Positions 16,446 to 25,445 of a stretch of DNA of 64,000 bases are shown piece by piece. The stretch is from Methylovorus menthalis (GTDB lineage: Bacteria; Pseudomonadota; Gammaproteobacteria; Burkholderiales; Methylophilaceae). The first letter of the stretch is position 1. Each line of letters starts with the position of its first letter. A program made the position numbers and the translations under genes. Below the pieces are notes generated by a model that saw only the letters and a list, made by a program, of their open reading frames with translations, made no database searches and was not told the DNA's origin. The stretch is taken from positions 322,930 to 386,929 of the forward strand of contig NZ_JAJAQH010000001.1 in the NCBI RefSeq assembly GCF_020523625.1, in the 5' to 3' direction.

Positions 16446-18626
16446 TTATGTCTTCTGGGTGATATGTTCATGCGCCGCATGCTCTGCTTCCTGCATCATG
16501 CTTGGCACATCCACAATCAGGGCAACCCGGCCACTGCCAAGAATCGTGAAACCGCCGATTCCCCTGATTTTGTTGAGTACCTTGCCTAGCGGCTTGATCA
16601 CGGTTTGCAGCTCGCCCATCAAATGGTCTACCACAATGCCCATTTTTCGATCCCCGAACTGGACGACAACCACGTTCTCGCGCCTAGGCGGCTCGCCGTT
16701 GATCTCAAAGTGCTTGCGCAAGCGCAGGTAAGGCAGCACCTCGCCCCGCAGATTGATAAAGTCGGCATCGTTTTCCGCATCGTGGCCGGCTTGCGTCACC
16801 GGTAACTCAATGCACTCGATCACCATATCCAGCGGTACGACATAGGAAGAGTCACCGACCTCCACCAGGAAGCCATCAATAATGGCGAGTGTGAGCGGCA
16901 AGCGTATGCGCATGGTGGCGCCTTCCCCCAGCACTGATCGGATTTCAACCGTGCCACGCAAGGCTTCGATATTGCGCCTGACCACATCCATGCCCACACC
17001 GCGGCCGGAAAGATTGCTAACCGCATCGGCGGTTGAAAACCCGGGCTCGAATATCAGGTTGTAAATTTCATTTTCACTCATAATCTGGTCGGGCTTGATC
17101 AGCCCACGCTCCACGGCCTTGGCAAAAATTTTGTCTTTGTTGAGGCCGCCACCGTCGTCGCTGACTTCGATGATGATATTGCCGGAGTCGTGATAGGCAT
17201 CGAGCTTGAGGGTGCCGACCACGGGCTTGCCGCGGGCAAGGCGCACCTCAGCTGGCTCAATGCCATGGTCCATGGAGTTGCGCACCAAGTGGGTCAGAGG
17301 GTCGCCGATTTTTTCCACCACGGTTTTATCGAGCTCGGTTTCTTCACCACTGATTTCAAGCTGAATATCCTTGCCCAGCTCGGCTGATACATCGCGCACC
17401 ACGCGTTTGAATTTGCTGAAAGTGCCACCAATAGGCACCATGCGCAGCGAAAGTGCAGAGTCGCGTATGGTTTCCACCAAGCGCGAAATGGTAGAGGTGG
17501 ATTCCAGCAGATGGGGCAGAGCTTCTTTCTGGGCAATCAGGCTGGCTCCCGAGCTGGCAATAATCAGCTCGCCTACCAGGTTGATGAGTTGATCCAGCTT
17601 GTTGGCATCCACGCGAATCAGGCTGGCTTCTGCCGTTTTAACGTCCTTGACGGCTTTTTGCTTGTCGAGGGCAGCAGCCACCACGACTGGCTGCACCACA
17701 TTCTGCTCGATCAGCACTTCGCCGATAGGTTTGACCTGGTCAGGAGACTCCACTGTTCTCTGGCTGGCCAGGCCATCTTCCAGCTCTTGCCGGGTCAGGG
17801 TGCCGCATTTGATCAAGAGCTCGCCCAGACGCATGTCATCGGCGGGCATACTTTGAATCAGTTGAATGTATTCGGAAATCTTGCTGCGCGGCGGCAGGAT
17901 GTGGATCTGGCTACCTTCGCGCACGAAGTCGAATACGCTTTCGATGTCGGCCTTGTCGGCGGTGGAGCTGAAGCTGATCTCGAAGCCGAGATAGCAGGTT
18001 TCAGGGTCCATGGCGTCCAGCGGCGGCAGGGTGTCGGTCAGGGTGACGATGCTGACGATTTTGCCCAGCGTGCCCAGATAACGGATGAACGAGAGGGGGT
18101 CCATGCCATTGCGCAATACATCCTGATTAAAGCGCAACGACAAATGCCAGTTATCGGTCTCAACTGGGGTGCCGCCTTCCGATTCATAAGGCGCATCGTG
18201 CTCCACCGGCAAGGTGGATGCACTCGGTTGTGGCGTATCGGAAAGATAGGTGGACAGACCTGCCTGCAGAATGGCAGAGCCTTCGAGCAGGTCGTTGTCA
18301 GGTTCCTTGAACTGCTCAAGATAGCTGACCAGCAGGCCGATGTGGTCACATACCTGCAACATCAGGGCGACCAGTGGCGGGTCCAGCGGGATTTCGTTAT
18401 TGCGTACCTTGTCCAGCACGCTTTCGGCCACGTGGACAAAAGACACGATGTGGTCAAGGCCAAACAAGCCGGCAGAGCCCTTAATAGTGTGAGCCGCGCG
18501 AAAAATGGCGTTGATCGCTTCTTCGCTGGCCGGGGCTTCTTCTGCCGACAACAAGGCAGCTTCCATGCTTTCAAGCAGCTCGCGACATTCAATAATGAAT
18601 GTCTGCATTGCGTCATCTAAACTCAT
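16446..18626 (-). CDS. cheA: Chemotaxis histidine kinase CheA
   Basis: About 726 residues. An Hpt domain carries the phosphorylatable His46 (RAAHTIKGSAGLFGL). A linker/P2-like region follows. At about 255-335 a segment has two LGELLIKCGTLTRQELEDGL / IGEVLIEQNVVQP-type repeats, like the N-terminal domain of GspE/MshE ATPases. The dimerisation, HATPase (LVRNSMDHGIEP, DDGGGLN, GRGVGMDVV) and CheW-like domains complete the protein. The ATG at 18626 has GGGGG upstream; the earlier in-frame start at 18638 would swallow that site. It autophosphorylates and passes phosphate to CheY at 19009 and to CheB. Confidence 0.96.
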   Translation of the reverse strand: MSLDDAMQTFIIECRELLESMEAALLSAEEAPASEEAINAIFRAAHTIKGSAGLFGLDHIVSFVHVAESVLDKVRNNEIPLDPPLVALMLQVCDHIGLLVSYLEQFKEPDNDLLEGSAILQAGLSTYLSDTPQPSASTLPVEHDAPYESEGGTPVETDNWHLSLRFNQDVLRNGMDPLSFIRYLGTLGKIVSIVTLTDTLPPLDAMDPETCYLGFEISFSSTADKADIESVFDFVREGSQIHILPPRSKISEYIQLIQSMPADDMRLGELLIKCGTLTRQELEDGLASQRTVESPDQVKPIGEVLIEQNVVQPVVVAAALDKQKAVKDVKTAEASLIRVDANKLDQLINLVGELIIASSGASLIAQKEALPHLLESTSTISRLVETIRDSALSLRMVPIGGTFSKFKRVVRDVSAELGKDIQLEISGEETELDKTVVEKIGDPLTHLVRNSMDHGIEPAEVRLARGKPVVGTLKLDAYHDSGNIIIEVSDDGGGLNKDKIFAKAVERGLIKPDQIMSENEIYNLIFEPGFSTADAVSNLSGRGVGMDVVRRNIEALRGTVEIRSVLGEGATMRIRLPLTLAIIDGFLVEVGDSSYVVPLDMVIECIELPVTQAGHDAENDADFINLRGEVLPYLRLRKHFEINGEPPRRENVVVVQFGDRKMGIVVDHLMGELQTVIKPLGKVLNKIRGIGGFTILGSGRVALIVDVPSMMQEAEHAAHEHITQKT

Positions 18627-18650
18627 TACAACCCCCAAAAACTATCGTTA

Positions 18651-18971
18651 TTATTCGCTTGCAGTGAGGACGACCTGGTCGCCAAAAAAGCCTGCCAGGT
18701 CTGTCGCGTCCAGTACTTGCTGCACCGTCTCGCTATGACCGGTAATACTTAATGTGGACCCTGTTTGCTGCGATCGTAGTTTGGCCGAGACCAGCAACTG
18801 CAAACCCGAAGTATCAATTTCAGTGACATTGGTGAGGTCGAGCTCCAGCATGTGGCACTGGGTGACCGGTGGCATCAGGGCGGCGTGGTATTCAGCCGCC
18901 TCGAAAATCGTCATCTCACCTTCAATGACGACATGGCCCATGGCTCCGTTAATGTTGACAGTAATTGTCAT
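18651..18971 (-). CDS. STAS-domain (anti-anti-sigma-like) protein
   Basis: 106 residues forming one STAS domain: GHVVIEGEMTIFEAAEYHAAL, then LELDLTNVTEIDTSGLQLLV. The DTSG motif contains the Ser that is phosphorylated in SpoIIAA-like proteins. STAS genes next to cheA occur in several chemotaxis clusters, where they may modulate the kinase or another partner-switch pathway. No anti-sigma kinase or PP2C gene is nearby. It lies between cheY (37 bp) and cheA (24 bp) in one transcription unit. The target is unknown. Confidence 0.93.
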   Translation of the reverse strand: MTITVNINGAMGHVVIEGEMTIFEAAEYHAALMPPVTQCHMLELDLTNVTEIDTSGLQLLVSAKLRSQQTGSTLSITGHSETVQQVLDATDLAGFFGDQVVLTASE

Positions 18972-19008
18972 GGCATCGCTTTCGTGGGTATCGAAGCCTG
19001 AGAAATGC

Positions 19009-19377
19009 TCAGGGCATAATCAGCTTGGAAACCGCCATGAGAAGCTGCGCAGGCTGAAATGGCTTCACCACCCAGGCCTTGGCACCTGCGGCCTGGCCTT
19101 CCAGCTTTTTGCTTTCCCCGGCTTCGGTGGTCAGCATGATCACCGGCGTGAATTTGTAGGCTGGCAATTGCTTGACGGCTTTCACAAAGGTGATGCCATC
19201 CATATTCGGCATATTCACATCACTGACAATGAGGTGCACTTTCTGACCGGTAAGCTTGGATAAGGCATCCTTGCCATCTGCACCTTCCAGCACGCTGTAT
19301 CCCGCGCCTTCTAATGCCAGTCGTACTACCTGCCGCAGCGTCGTTGAGTCATCGACGATCATGACGGTTTTGGACAT
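19009..19377 (-). CDS. cheY: Chemotaxis response regulator CheY
   Basis: A 122-residue stand-alone receiver. It shows TVMIVDDSTTLRQ with the acidic pair, phospho-acceptor Asp53 in LIVSDVNMPNMDGI, the switch Thr in VIMLTTEAG and the conserved Lys in AWVVKPF. There is no output domain, so it acts like CheY, diffusing from CheA to its target, normally the flagellar motor. Whether this cluster drives flagella or another output cannot be settled here, since no flagellar genes are in the window. Confidence 0.94.
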   Translation of the reverse strand: MSKTVMIVDDSTTLRQVVRLALEGAGYSVLEGADGKDALSKLTGQKVHLIVSDVNMPNMDGITFVKAVKQLPAYKFTPVIMLTTEAGESKKLEGQAAGAKAWVVKPFQPAQLLMAVSKLIMP

Positions 19378-19412
19378 TTACTTCCCCTCTTTGAACATGG
19401 ACTAAAAATGGT

Positions 19413-20402
19413 TTAAAAAAACGTAATTTCGTTATCCGCATCGTTATTCGGCAAGGCCGCAACGGAGGCATGGCCACTGTGGATATTGGTCTGCTCAGGC
19501 ATGGTGTAGCTGTTCTGCATGCGGCCCAGCCAGGACTGTGGATCAATGTATGCAGTGCCGGATGCCACGTCCTGATGCAGCATGTTCAGCTGCTCTGACA
19601 CATTGGCCAGGATCTGGCTTACGCGATCCTGGAATTGCAGCGATACCAGCACTTGGGCAATCTCGCCGCCGATATGCTTGCTCTCGCTGCGGGCGGTCTC
19701 GGCAGAAGCGGTCAATTCATCGGCCTGATGCTTGAATTTGCCCAGCACATCATTGATGGCGGTTTCAGCGTTTTGCACCATGAGCTGATCGTTTTCGGAA
19801 TACTGCTTGGACATGGCCAGGGTTTCGGCAATGCCGCCGTTCACGCTCTGCACCTTGTCGGCAATGTTTTTACCTACCCGCGCCGAGTTGCTTGAAAGCT
19901 TGCGCACTTCATCCGCCACCACGGCAAAGCCACGGCCCAGCTCACCGGCATGGGCCGCTTCAATGGCGGCATTGATCGCCACCATATTGGTTTGCTTGGC
20001 GATCTGGCCCACCGTATTGGCGAGCTCCTGCAATTCGCGGGTCACGCTGGCAAGCTGCTGCACGGTGTTGAGCAGGATCTTTTTTTCTTCGAGGGAGTTA
20101 CGCAGGCTGGTGGTGATGTCGTTCAGTTGGGACTGGCTATCGCGTAGCAGGCTGACGATGCCGTGTTCGTTGCCATTGCCTTGCGAGGATTTGATCGCGT
20201 TATTGATGCGCTGTGAGAGATTGGAGAAACGACTGACCAGCTGGCCGACCTCCTCCTCGGTATGTTGCCGGGCAAACTCAACCTGCCCTGCCCATATCGG
20301 CAAAGCACTGTAGCAAAGATCTGAAAGCCCTACGATTTCAGTCTGCCCAGCCTCCTGCGTAGCATCTTGCAGGGAGGTCATGCTGTTGTCATTTCCACTC
20401 AC
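19413..20402 (-). CDS. Soluble methyl-accepting chemotaxis-like protein, first gene of the che cluster
   Basis: 329 residues with no membrane helix and no HAMP. Residues 1-110 are a short helical region of unknown type. The rest is a diverged MCP signalling hairpin whose tip reads [39 protein letters not shown]. The start is GTG at 20402 after AAGGA. Short cytoplasmic receptors at the head of che operons are known (for example CttP-type or FrzCD-like proteins). It lacks the EFVKF tail of the three main receptors and ends [11 protein letters not shown]. It may be an adaptor or an internal-state sensor; the input is unknown. Confidence 0.88.
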   Translation of the reverse strand: MSGNDNSMTSLQDATQEAGQTEIVGLSDLCYSALPIWAGQVEFARQHTEEEVGQLVSRFSNLSQRINNAIKSSQGNGNEHGIVSLLRDSQSQLNDITTSLRNSLEEKKILLNTVQQLASVTRELQELANTVGQIAKQTNMVAINAAIEAAHAGELGRGFAVVADEVRKLSSNSARVGKNIADKVQSVNGGIAETLAMSKQYSENDQLMVQNAETAINDVLGKFKHQADELTASAETARSESKHIGGEIAQVLVSLQFQDRVSQILANVSEQLNMLHQDVASGTAYIDPQSWLGRMQNSYTMPEQTNIHSGHASVAALPNNDADNEITFF

Positions 20403-20738
20403 AATTAAATCCTTATTTATCAGGCAGCATAAAAGACTGCTCTTGTCGGGTGACAGGGTGTCAACCGTCTTAATGAGGATTTTCCCCGTATTTCAATAAT
20501 GCAATCTATTGATAAGCAACAGGAAAAGAGTGCAGTTTAATCAATCAGCACCACTAACTAGACGGTGCAGAGCGTTATATTGGATCCCCAGATAAAAAAC
20601 ATGCGCACCCGTATTATCTTCACGCACTGTGTCAGCAGCGTTTAAATTAGATTACGGTCAGCGATGGCGATTCTTTAAATGGATTCTGAATTAATTGGAG
20701 AGAAAGGGCTTTCCCACGCGGGGAAAAGAAGAATAAAA

Positions 20739-20771
20739 CCGATAAAATACAATTTGTTACAATTTTATCGG
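20739..20771. repeat. Perfect 10-bp inverted repeat overlapping the che promoter
   Basis: CCGATAAAAT at 20739-20748 and ATTTTATCGG at 20762-20771 are exact reverse complements separated by 13 bp. The right arm covers most of the -10 element of the sigma-28-like promoter, so a protein bound here could block or guide transcription. A symmetric arrangement could also give weak promoters in both directions. Confidence 0.6.
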
Positions 20772-20791
20772 CGTCCAGCTAAAAAATATTG
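20765..20791 (-). promoter_or_regulatory. Candidate sigma-28 (FliA) promoter for the chemotaxis cluster
   Basis: On the minus strand CAATATTT (20791-20784), 11 bases, then GCCGATAA (20772-20765). The enterobacterial FliA consensus is TAAAGTTT-N11-GCCGATAA: the -10 matches 8 of 8 and the -35 matches 5 of 8 at the exact spacing. Transcription would start near 20755, about 350 bases before the first start codon. Chemotaxis genes are commonly FliA-dependent. The match is seen; activity is inferred. Confidence 0.6.
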
Positions 20792-20804
20792 AATCGTTAA
20801 ACAT

Positions 20805-20820
20805 TATTCAACATTGAATA
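20805..20820. repeat. TATTCAA-N2-TTGAATA palindrome upstream of the che promoter
   Basis: TATTCAA at 20805-20811 and TTGAATA at 20814-20820 form a near-perfect 16-bp palindrome about 14 bp upstream of the -35 element. The position suits an activator or repressor site. No regulator in this window can be tied to it. Confidence 0.5.
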
Positions 20821-20905
20821 GCTTGGACACTTATTTTAAGAATTCTGCAGAACCCTGCGAAATGAGTATGCAATTGTTCAGAAATGAACGCAGAAGAAAC
20901 ACTGG

Positions 20906-22285
20906 CTAATGCCCACCCAAGGCTTTGTAGAGGCTGATTTTGTTGACCAAGCCGAGCTGTTTCAGCTGTACCAGCTGCTGATCAGACTCAAACAGGCTGC
21001 GTTGCGCATCCAGCAACTCCAGGTAACCTGCCACCCCGCGCTCATAACGGCGTGTAGCAAGCCGCAAGCGCTCGCGGTCCGCCTCGGCGATGCTGGATTG
21101 CAGGGCAATCTCGTCATCAATCTGGCGGCTGACGACCAGCACATCGGCCACTTCACGAAATGCGGTCTGAATGGCCTTTTCGTATTCGGCCACGGCCACA
21201 TCCTTGCGCACCACTGCCAGATCAAGACTGGCCTTATTACGACCATGATTGAAAATCGGCAAGATCAGTTGCGGGGTAAAGCTCCAGACACGATCACTGC
21301 CGCCGCCAAACAGGCCCAGGAGGTCATCGTTGACCAGCCCGGCACTGGTGGTGAGTTGAATGCGCGGGAAAAACGCCGCACGTGCAGCGCCAATATTGGC
21401 ATTGGCCGCGATCAGCCGGTGCTCGGCAGCACGAATATCCGCGCGCTGTTCCAGCAGTTGTGAGGGTAACCCGGCGGCTACGGTTTCCACCTGTACGCTA
21501 TTGAGCGGCTTGGGTGGCATGGTATTGGGTGGGGCCTTGTCGCCCGTCAGCAGGTGCAGCGCATTGATCGCGAGTGCTTGCTCGCGCGCCAGTGCCGAGG
21601 CACTGGCCTGGGCGGTGCTGGCCTGAATCTCGGCTGTTTTCAGCTCAATGGCATTATCCAGCCCGCCTTCATAGCGCCGCTTTACCCGGCTGAGCGAAGC
21701 CTGGCGCGACTTCAAGGTGTCTTGCGCCAGCGTCAAGCGCTCGTTCAGGGCCAGGAGATTCACATACGCCGTTGCCTGCTCGGCAACCAGGCTGGTTTGC
21801 ACGCTTTCGCGGGCATCTTGCGTGGATAAAAACTGCTCCAGCGCGGCGCTGGAGAGATTTTTCACCCGCCCAAAAAAGTCGAGCTCGAAGTCGGTGATAT
21901 TGACGCCCGCCCGGTAAAAATCGGTATCGAATTTCTGGCCCTGCGTCAGCACACTACGGCTGCGTTCATAGCCCAGCGTGCCATTGATGGTGGGCAGGCG
22001 GTCGGCTTTCTGAATGCCATATTGCGCACGCGCTTCTTCAATGCGCAACACGGCAATGCGCAAGTCACGGTTATTCTCCAGCGCCAGCTTGATCAGTGCC
22101 TGCAGGTCCGGGTCCTGAAAGTAATGCGTCCAGTCCAGGGCTGACTCGGCAGCCTGGGTTTCTGTTGCCACCGGATAGGCTTCGGGCACAGGCAATGCAG
22201 GCCGCGCATACTGCGGTGCCAGAGAGCAGGCGCCCAGATTCAACGATACCAGCACGGCGACACACAAGGGTAAGCTTGTTCTCAT
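20906..22285 (-). CDS. RND efflux outer-membrane factor lipoprotein (OprM/NodT family)
   Basis: 459 residues. The signal sequence ends in a lipobox (LNLGACSLAPQYARPALPVP) with Cys20 as the likely lipid-modified residue. Two outer-membrane efflux (TolC-type) repeats follow, including RLTLAQDTLKSRQASL and the closing YLELLDAQRSLFESDQQLVQLK motif. It forms the trimeric exit duct for the pump encoded just upstream. The start overlaps the stop of the permease gene by 4 bp (ATGA), a sign of coupled translation. It may also serve the second RND system at 54-58 kb, which has no outer-membrane gene. Confidence 0.95.
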   Translation of the reverse strand: MRTSLPLCVAVLVSLNLGACSLAPQYARPALPVPEAYPVATETQAAESALDWTHYFQDPDLQALIKLALENNRDLRIAVLRIEEARAQYGIQKADRLPTINGTLGYERSRSVLTQGQKFDTDFYRAGVNITDFELDFFGRVKNLSSAALEQFLSTQDARESVQTSLVAEQATAYVNLLALNERLTLAQDTLKSRQASLSRVKRRYEGGLDNAIELKTAEIQASTAQASASALAREQALAINALHLLTGDKAPPNTMPPKPLNSVQVETVAAGLPSQLLEQRADIRAAEHRLIAANANIGAARAAFFPRIQLTTSAGLVNDDLLGLFGGGSDRVWSFTPQLILPIFNHGRNKASLDLAVVRKDVAVAEYEKAIQTAFREVADVLVVSRQIDDEIALQSSIAEADRERLRLATRRYERGVAGYLELLDAQRSLFESDQQLVQLKQLGLVNKISLYKALGGH

Positions 22286-25200
22286 ACGGATGCTGCGTCC
22301 TTGTTAGACGGTTGAGACAGTGGCGGGCGTTTGATATAGCGCCCGATCAATGCAAAGAAAAGGGGAACCAGGAAGATCGCCAGCACCGTGGCAGAAATAA
22401 TTCCGCCCAGCACGCTGGTGCCGATGGCCGATTGCGCCCCGGAGGCGGCGCCTGTCGCCAGTGCCAGCGGCAACACGCCGACGCCGAACGCCAGCGAGGT
22501 CATCACGATGGGACGCAAACGCTGGCGCGAGGCTTCGACGGTGGCGTCGATAATATTCATGCCGCCCGCATATAGATCCTTGGCGAATTCCACAATCAGG
22601 ATGGCGTTTTTGGCGGACAGGCCTATGGTCGCGATCAGGCCTACCTTGAAGTAAATGTCATTCGGCATGTCGCGCAGGGTCACGCCGAGCAAAGCGCCGA
22701 GCACACCCAGCGGCACCACCAGGATCACCGATAACGGTATCAGCCAGCTTTCATACAAGGCGGCCAGCGCCAGGAATACGATAAGGATGGACACCGCAAA
22801 CAGCATGGTGGCCTGGCTGCCAGAGAGCTGCTCTTCATACGACTGACCCGCCCATTGAAAGCCGATGCCCTGGCCCAGCTGCCGGCTCAGCCGCTCCATT
22901 TCGGCCATCGCCTCACCACTGCTACGGCCGGGCGCGGCGCTGCCATTGATGGTAAACGAGGGGTAGCCATTAAAGCGCGTGAGCTGTGGCGCGCCGGTGG
23001 TCCAGCTCATGCTGACAAACGACGACAGCGCAACGAACTCGCCCTTGGCGTTTCGCACTCGCAGATTATTGAGATCATCCAGACTCTGTCGGCTATGGCC
23101 CTGCGCTTGCACGATAACCCGGCGGATCTGGTTGCCATACACAAAATCGCCGATGTAATTGGAACCGAACATGGTCGCCAGCGTATCGTTGATTTCATCC
23201 ATACTCACGCCCAGCGCACTTGCCTTGCGGCGATCAATATCCAGCCGTACCAGCGGCGCATCCGGCAGCCCGGCAAACATGAGGTTGGTCAGCGCTTCAT
23301 TCTTTGCGCCATTCGCCAGCAGCTTGTCACGCGCCTCTGCCAGTGCCTGCACCCCGATATTGCCTCTATCCTGCAAGCGCAGGTCAAAGCCGCCGGTAGA
23401 GCCAAGCTCAGGTAGCGGGGGCGCATTCAGGGCAAAAATAGTCTGGTTGGGCCGTCCATAAAACTGCATGTTGACCCGATCCACAATCGCTTTCACCTGC
23501 TGTTCGACGGCGGTACGTTCCTTCCAGTCACGCAGCGTCACGAACAGCATGCCGCTGCTGGTACCGGTACCGTAGATACTGAAACCACCGACTTCAAACA
23601 CGTACTCAATCGGCTCGTTTTTTTGCAGGTACTGGCTGATTTCACTCAGTACGGCGTCGGTTTCGGCCATGGTAGCGCCCTGCGGCAGCATGACTACCAC
23701 CATGAAGTTGCCCTGGTCTTCATCCGGCAAAAATGCCGTGGGCAAGCGCACAAACAAGATCGCCACCACCGCGAGGATACTGCCGTACACCACCACCCAG
23801 CGCAGCGGCTTTTGCAGGATTTTTTTCGTACGGCCCTGGTAATGATCTGTCAGCCAGGCAAAGCGGCGGTTAAACCAGCCGAAAAAGCCGCGACTGCCAT
23901 GCGATGCGCCTTGGGGAATCGGCTTCAGCAGCGTGGCGCAGAGCGCGGGCGTCAGCGACAGGGCAAGGAAGGCGGAAAAGGCGATGGACACCGACAGCGA
24001 CAGCGAAAACTGCCGATAGATATTGCCCACGGCCCCACTGAAAAAGGCCATGGGGATAAACACCGACACCAGCACGACGGTAATGCCGATGATTGCACCA
24101 CTGATCTGCGACATTGCCTTGACGGTAGCTTCGTAAGGCGAAAGCCCTTCCTCGGCCATCAGGCGTTCGACGTTCTCCACCACCACAATCGCATCGTCCA
24201 CCACGATACCAATCGCCAGCACCATGCCAAACATGGTCAGCACGTTGATGGAAAAACCCAGCGCGTACATCACACTGAAGGTGCCCATGAGCGCAATCGG
24301 CACCACCACGGTAGGAATCAGCGTGGCGCGGAAATTCTGCATGAAGAGATACATCACCAGAAACACCAGCACGATGGCTTCGAGCAGGGTGTTGAGTACC
24401 TTTTCAATGGAGATGCTGACAAACGCCGAGGTGTCGTACGAAATCTGGTAAGTCACCCCATGCGGGAAGTACAGCTGCAGTTCATCCAGCGCCGCGCGAA
24501 TGCGCTTGACCGTGGCCACGGCATTGGAGCCCGGCGCCATCTTGATCGCCATGCCCGCCGCGTTTTTGCCATTCACCTTGGATGAGAAGGAATAATCGCT
24601 GCTGCCCAGCTCTATCCTGGCGAGGTCTTTGACCAGCAGGGCAGAGCCATCGGCATTGGTACGCAGTTGCACATTGCCAAAGTCTTCCGGCGTGGCAAGC
24701 ACGGCTTCAGACTCAATGGAGGCGCTGATGGGGGAATCTGCCGGCACGCCATTGGCACCGATCTGGCCAATGGTGACGCGTGCGTTGTAGCTGCGGATGG
24801 CCGAGGCGATATCTGAGGCCGTCACGTTGAGCGCTGCCATCTTTTTAGGGTCTGGCCAGATGCGCATGGCGTATTCCGGGCTGAAGGATTGCACCTTGCC
24901 CACACCCTGCACGCGCCGCAGCGTCTGGATCACATTGGCAGAGGCAAGCTCGCCCAGGTCCACTTCGCTGGTCGCCGGGTCATCCGCCGTCAACGAGACG
25001 ATCAGCTGAAAACTGTCCGCCGATTTTTCCACGGAAATACCATTGCGTCGCACGATTTCTGGCAGCCGCACTTCGATGGTTTTCAGGCGGTTCTGCACAT
25101 CCACCGCGGCAAGATCAGGGTTTACCCCCTGCTTGAAAGTCAGGCTCAGCCCGGCCGAACTCTGGCTGCTGGTGGCCGAGATATACATCAGCCCCTGCAC

Positions 25201-25413
25201 CCCGTTCATCTCGCGCTCGATCACCGAGGTCACGGTTTCTTCCACCACGCGGGCCGAGGCACCGGGATACGTCGCACTGATATTCACCACTGGCGGCGCA
25301 ATATCAGGGTATTGGGCAATCGGCAGCCCGCGTATCGCCAAGATGCCGGAGAGAATGATCAGGAGGGCGATCACCCAGGCGAACACCGGGCGGTCAATAA
25401 AAAATCTAGCCAT
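22282..25413 (-). CDS. HAE1-family RND multidrug efflux permease (AcrB/MexB type)
   Basis: 1043 residues, the normal length for AcrB. It starts MARFFIDRPVFAWVIALLI and shows the twelve-helix, two-large-loop layout. The proton-relay aspartates are seen in GIVVDDAIVVVENVERLM of helix 4, and the second half has AKNAILIVEFAKDLY. It exports hydrophobic drugs, detergents or solvents using the proton gradient, with the adaptor at 25446 and the channel at 20906. The gene order adaptor-permease-channel and the divergent TetR regulator match Acr/Mex/Ttg operons. The substrate range is unknown. Confidence 0.97.
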   Translation of the reverse strand: MARFFIDRPVFAWVIALLIILSGILAIRGLPIAQYPDIAPPVVNISATYPGASARVVEETVTSVIEREMNGVQGLMYISATSSQSSAGLSLTFKQGVNPDLAAVDVQNRLKTIEVRLPEIVRRNGISVEKSADSFQLIVSLTADDPATSEVDLGELASANVIQTLRRVQGVGKVQSFSPEYAMRIWPDPKKMAALNVTASDIASAIRSYNARVTIGQIGANGVPADSPISASIESEAVLATPEDFGNVQLRTNADGSALLVKDLARIELGSSDYSFSSKVNGKNAAGMAIKMAPGSNAVATVKRIRAALDELQLYFPHGVTYQISYDTSAFVSISIEKVLNTLLEAIVLVFLVMYLFMQNFRATLIPTVVVPIALMGTFSVMYALGFSINVLTMFGMVLAIGIVVDDAIVVVENVERLMAEEGLSPYEATVKAMSQISGAIIGITVVLVSVFIPMAFFSGAVGNIYRQFSLSLSVSIAFSAFLALSLTPALCATLLKPIPQGASHGSRGFFGWFNRRFAWLTDHYQGRTKKILQKPLRWVVVYGSILAVVAILFVRLPTAFLPDEDQGNFMVVVMLPQGATMAETDAVLSEISQYLQKNEPIEYVFEVGGFSIYGTGTSSGMLFVTLRDWKERTAVEQQVKAIVDRVNMQFYGRPNQTIFALNAPPLPELGSTGGFDLRLQDRGNIGVQALAEARDKLLANGAKNEALTNLMFAGLPDAPLVRLDIDRRKASALGVSMDEINDTLATMFGSNYIGDFVYGNQIRRVIVQAQGHSRQSLDDLNNLRVRNAKGEFVALSSFVSMSWTTGAPQLTRFNGYPSFTINGSAAPGRSSGEAMAEMERLSRQLGQGIGFQWAGQSYEEQLSGSQATMLFAVSILIVFLALAALYESWLIPLSVILVVPLGVLGALLGVTLRDMPNDIYFKVGLIATIGLSAKNAILIVEFAKDLYAGGMNIIDATVEASRQRLRPIVMTSLAFGVGVLPLALATGAASGAQSAIGTSVLGGIISATVLAIFLVPLFFALIGRYIKRPPLSQPSNKDAASV

Positions 25414-25445
25414 AAATTTGCCTTGGGTTCTTTAAGTGGCTTGCA

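Larger units (their letters stand above)
20403..20905. promoter_or_regulatory. Control region upstream of the chemotaxis cluster
   Basis: About 500 bp without a gene, between the end of the efflux operon and the first che gene, both on the minus strand. It is AT-rich and holds several palindromes and the sigma-28-like promoter given separately. A further hairpin (CTTTCCC at 20709-20715 against GGGAAAAG from 20721) would lie in the 5' untranslated RNA. No clear rho-independent terminator for the efflux operon was found. Confidence 0.55.

Noticed and set aside
17511-18620. 369-codon open frame opposite cheA
   Set aside because: Shadow of cheA; composition is rich in His, Gln and Arg without domain similarity.
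20731-20745. A plus-strand sigma-28 promoter from the left arm of the palindrome
   Set aside because: Only the -10 is similar (ACCGATAA) and no -35 is present; there is also no plus-strand gene downstream.
23623-24585. 320-codon open frame opposite the AcrB-like gene
   Set aside because: Antisense shadow with low-complexity His/Arg/Gln composition and no start signal.
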